From Dehalococcoidia bacterium (GTDB lineage Bacteria; Chloroflexota; Dehalococcoidia; E44-bin15), in the NCBI GenBank assembly GCA_030638665.1, contig DAOWEF010000074.1, positions 1-6,911 on the forward strand: a DNA stretch of 6,911 nt. The letters are read 5' to 3'. Numbering within the stretch: position 1 is the first letter of the stretch; each line of letters begins with the position of its first letter. The notes beneath the pieces were generated by a model. The model was given only the letters and a program-made list of their open reading frames with translations. It made no database searches and had not been told where the DNA came from. The position numbers and the translations under genes are program-made. Positions 6,412-6,911 of the stretch are shown in pieces.

Positions 6412-6612
6412 TTAGCAATACTTCCACTGCTCTGCTGATACTGCTGTGTTTGCCTTGCGTTCCTCAGAGAAATAGAGATGATAACTTGACCACTCATAGT
6501 CACCAGATGAGAGAACCAGACCAGCGCTTACAGGATTGTTATGGATATAGTCAAGCTTCTCCTCGCTATAGATATTGAAGTCATAGAAGCCAGGCTGCCA
6601 CAACCTAAAAGG
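6412..6612 (-). pseudogene. C-terminal fragment of a REP-associated tyrosine transposase (RAYT, Y1_Tnp)
   Basis: About 66 residues, fused in frame behind the carB start and ending in TAA at 6412. [10 protein letters not shown], then [14 protein letters not shown] and DYEWSSY, are the typical C-terminal block of RAYT/IS200-like transposases, in which the Tyr of YxxNPV is the likely catalytic tyrosine. The N-terminal half with the HUH metal-binding motif is missing, so no active enzyme can be made. The spacing between [10 protein letters not shown] and LDYIHNNPV seems a few residues shorter than in relatives as I recall them, perhaps from a small deletion. RAYTs are known to associate with REP palindromes, and a perfect palindrome sits right at the broken end. 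Confidence 0.8.
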
Positions 6613-6617
6613 CCCTG

Positions 6618-6649
6618 GGGTAGGCTGGCCGACGTCGGCCAGCCTACCC
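6618..6649. repeat. 32-bp perfect palindrome at the carB/RAYT junction
   Basis: The left arm GGGTAGGCTGGCCGAC (6618-6633) is the exact reverse complement of the right arm (6634-6649), with no spacer. It begins within codon 23 of the fused frame and ends at codon 34. Because it lies between the carB remnant and the RAYT remnant, it is probably a REP-like or transposition-related element. It could fold into a cruciform or a strong RNA hairpin. Confidence 0.9.
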
Positions 6650-6650
6650 G

Positions 6651-6717
6651 CTATTGCCTCCTGCCCGATTATTATCGGCCCTGAGCCAGTGACAAGGACT
6701 TTATTGATTTTCGACAT
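6651..6717 (-). pseudogene. carB: Truncated start of carbamoyl-phosphate synthase large subunit (carB)
   Basis: The first 20 or so codons ([19 protein letters not shown]) match the beginning of CarB, where KVLVxGSGPIxIGQ opens the first nucleotide-binding Rossmann-like unit. CarB is normally over 1,000 residues; here the similarity stops at about codon 20-22, right before the palindrome, and the frame continues into transposase sequence. The remaining 1,050 or so codons are absent before pyrK, so no carbamoyl-phosphate synthase comes from this locus. The ATG at 6717 lies directly behind AAGAGG and overlaps the end of the upstream membrane-protein gene. A short fusion peptide of 101 residues could still be translated. 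Confidence 0.75.
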
Positions 6718-6911
6718 CCTCTTTTCCCGTTATTTTGGAATTCTTAGGCTGCCGCCGTTCAATGAGTGTCCAATAGCCTAGAAAGACGAGAACAGCCAAG
6801 CTGATAGCAATCGCACCAAACCTGAGCGCGTTGCTCATACCGTCAAAGCCCTGTAAAACCGCATACATAATTGTTACCACACCGCCCAGCAGCAGTCCGG
6901 TTTTAATAATA
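6701..6911 (-). CDS. C-terminal part of an unrecognised small membrane protein
   Basis: A minus-strand frame enters from the right edge and runs for 69 residues to TAA at 6701, inside the carB start (17-bp overlap). It shows two hydrophobic helices, at about residues 4-20 ([15 protein letters not shown]) and 31-50 ([20 protein letters not shown]), then a charged tail [19 protein letters not shown], probably cytoplasmic. I do not recognise the family. The overlap with carB suggests cotranscription with the former pyrimidine genes. The start lies outside the window. Confidence 0.55.
   Translation of the reverse strand, partial: IIKTGLLLGGVVTIMYAVLQGFDGMSNALRFGAIAISLAVLVFLGYWTLIERRQPKNSKITGKEDVENQ

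Noticed and set aside
5727..6578. Long plus-strand open frame of 283 codons
   Set aside because: It lies antisense to pyrK and then crosses AT-rich debris. The translation has no domain-like features, while the opposite strand carries every PyrK motif.

Overview
The window comes from a bacterium, probably an anaerobe using folate-based one-carbon metabolism. It holds a tungstate/molybdate ABC importer whose binding protein is of the WtpA type first known from archaea, a stand-alone methylenetetrahydrofolate reductase (MTHFR), and a PyrK of the flavin/iron-sulfur kind. The mix reminds me of Dehalococcoidia-like Chloroflexota or other acetyl-CoA-pathway anaerobes, but this is a guess from gene content. 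Most genes are GC-rich; the right end from about 6320 is more AT-rich and holds gene debris.

Left third, plus strand (60-2978): an operon of permease (wtpB-like), ATPase (wtpC-like) and substrate-binding lipoprotein (wtpA-like), in the order B-C-A. The permease and ATPase overlap by ATGA, and the binding protein follows after 13 bp. It ends directly against a convergent MTHFR gene, with no intergenic base.

Middle, minus strand (2979-5525, read right to left): pyrK is followed 27 bp later by yjbQ (UPF0047). A 130-bp gap then carries a near-consensus sigma70-type promoter. This drives a small cyclic-nucleotide-binding-fold (CNB) protein, followed by a tandem paralog whose ATG has become GAG, and then metF. 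Neither CNB protein has a DNA-binding domain, and both have an unusual phosphate-cassette region centred on CGWSAV.

Right end, minus strand (6412-6911): the C-terminus of an unidentified two-helix membrane protein overlaps the start of a carbamoyl-phosphate synthase large subunit gene (carB). Only about 20 codons of carB survive. The same frame then runs through a 32-bp perfect palindrome into the C-terminal part of a REP-associated tyrosine transposase (RAYT). This looks like a transposition or deletion scar in a pyrimidine operon, leaving pyrK downstream.

Functional reading (inference): the importer would supply tungstate or molybdate for enzymes such as formate dehydrogenase, and MTHFR serves the methyl branch of the reductive acetyl-CoA pathway, so the convergent genes could serve one metabolism. 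I see no CRISPR array, tRNA, rRNA or complete mobile element. The points most worth a second look are the carB/palindrome/RAYT scar and the duplicated CNB pair with the lost start codon.
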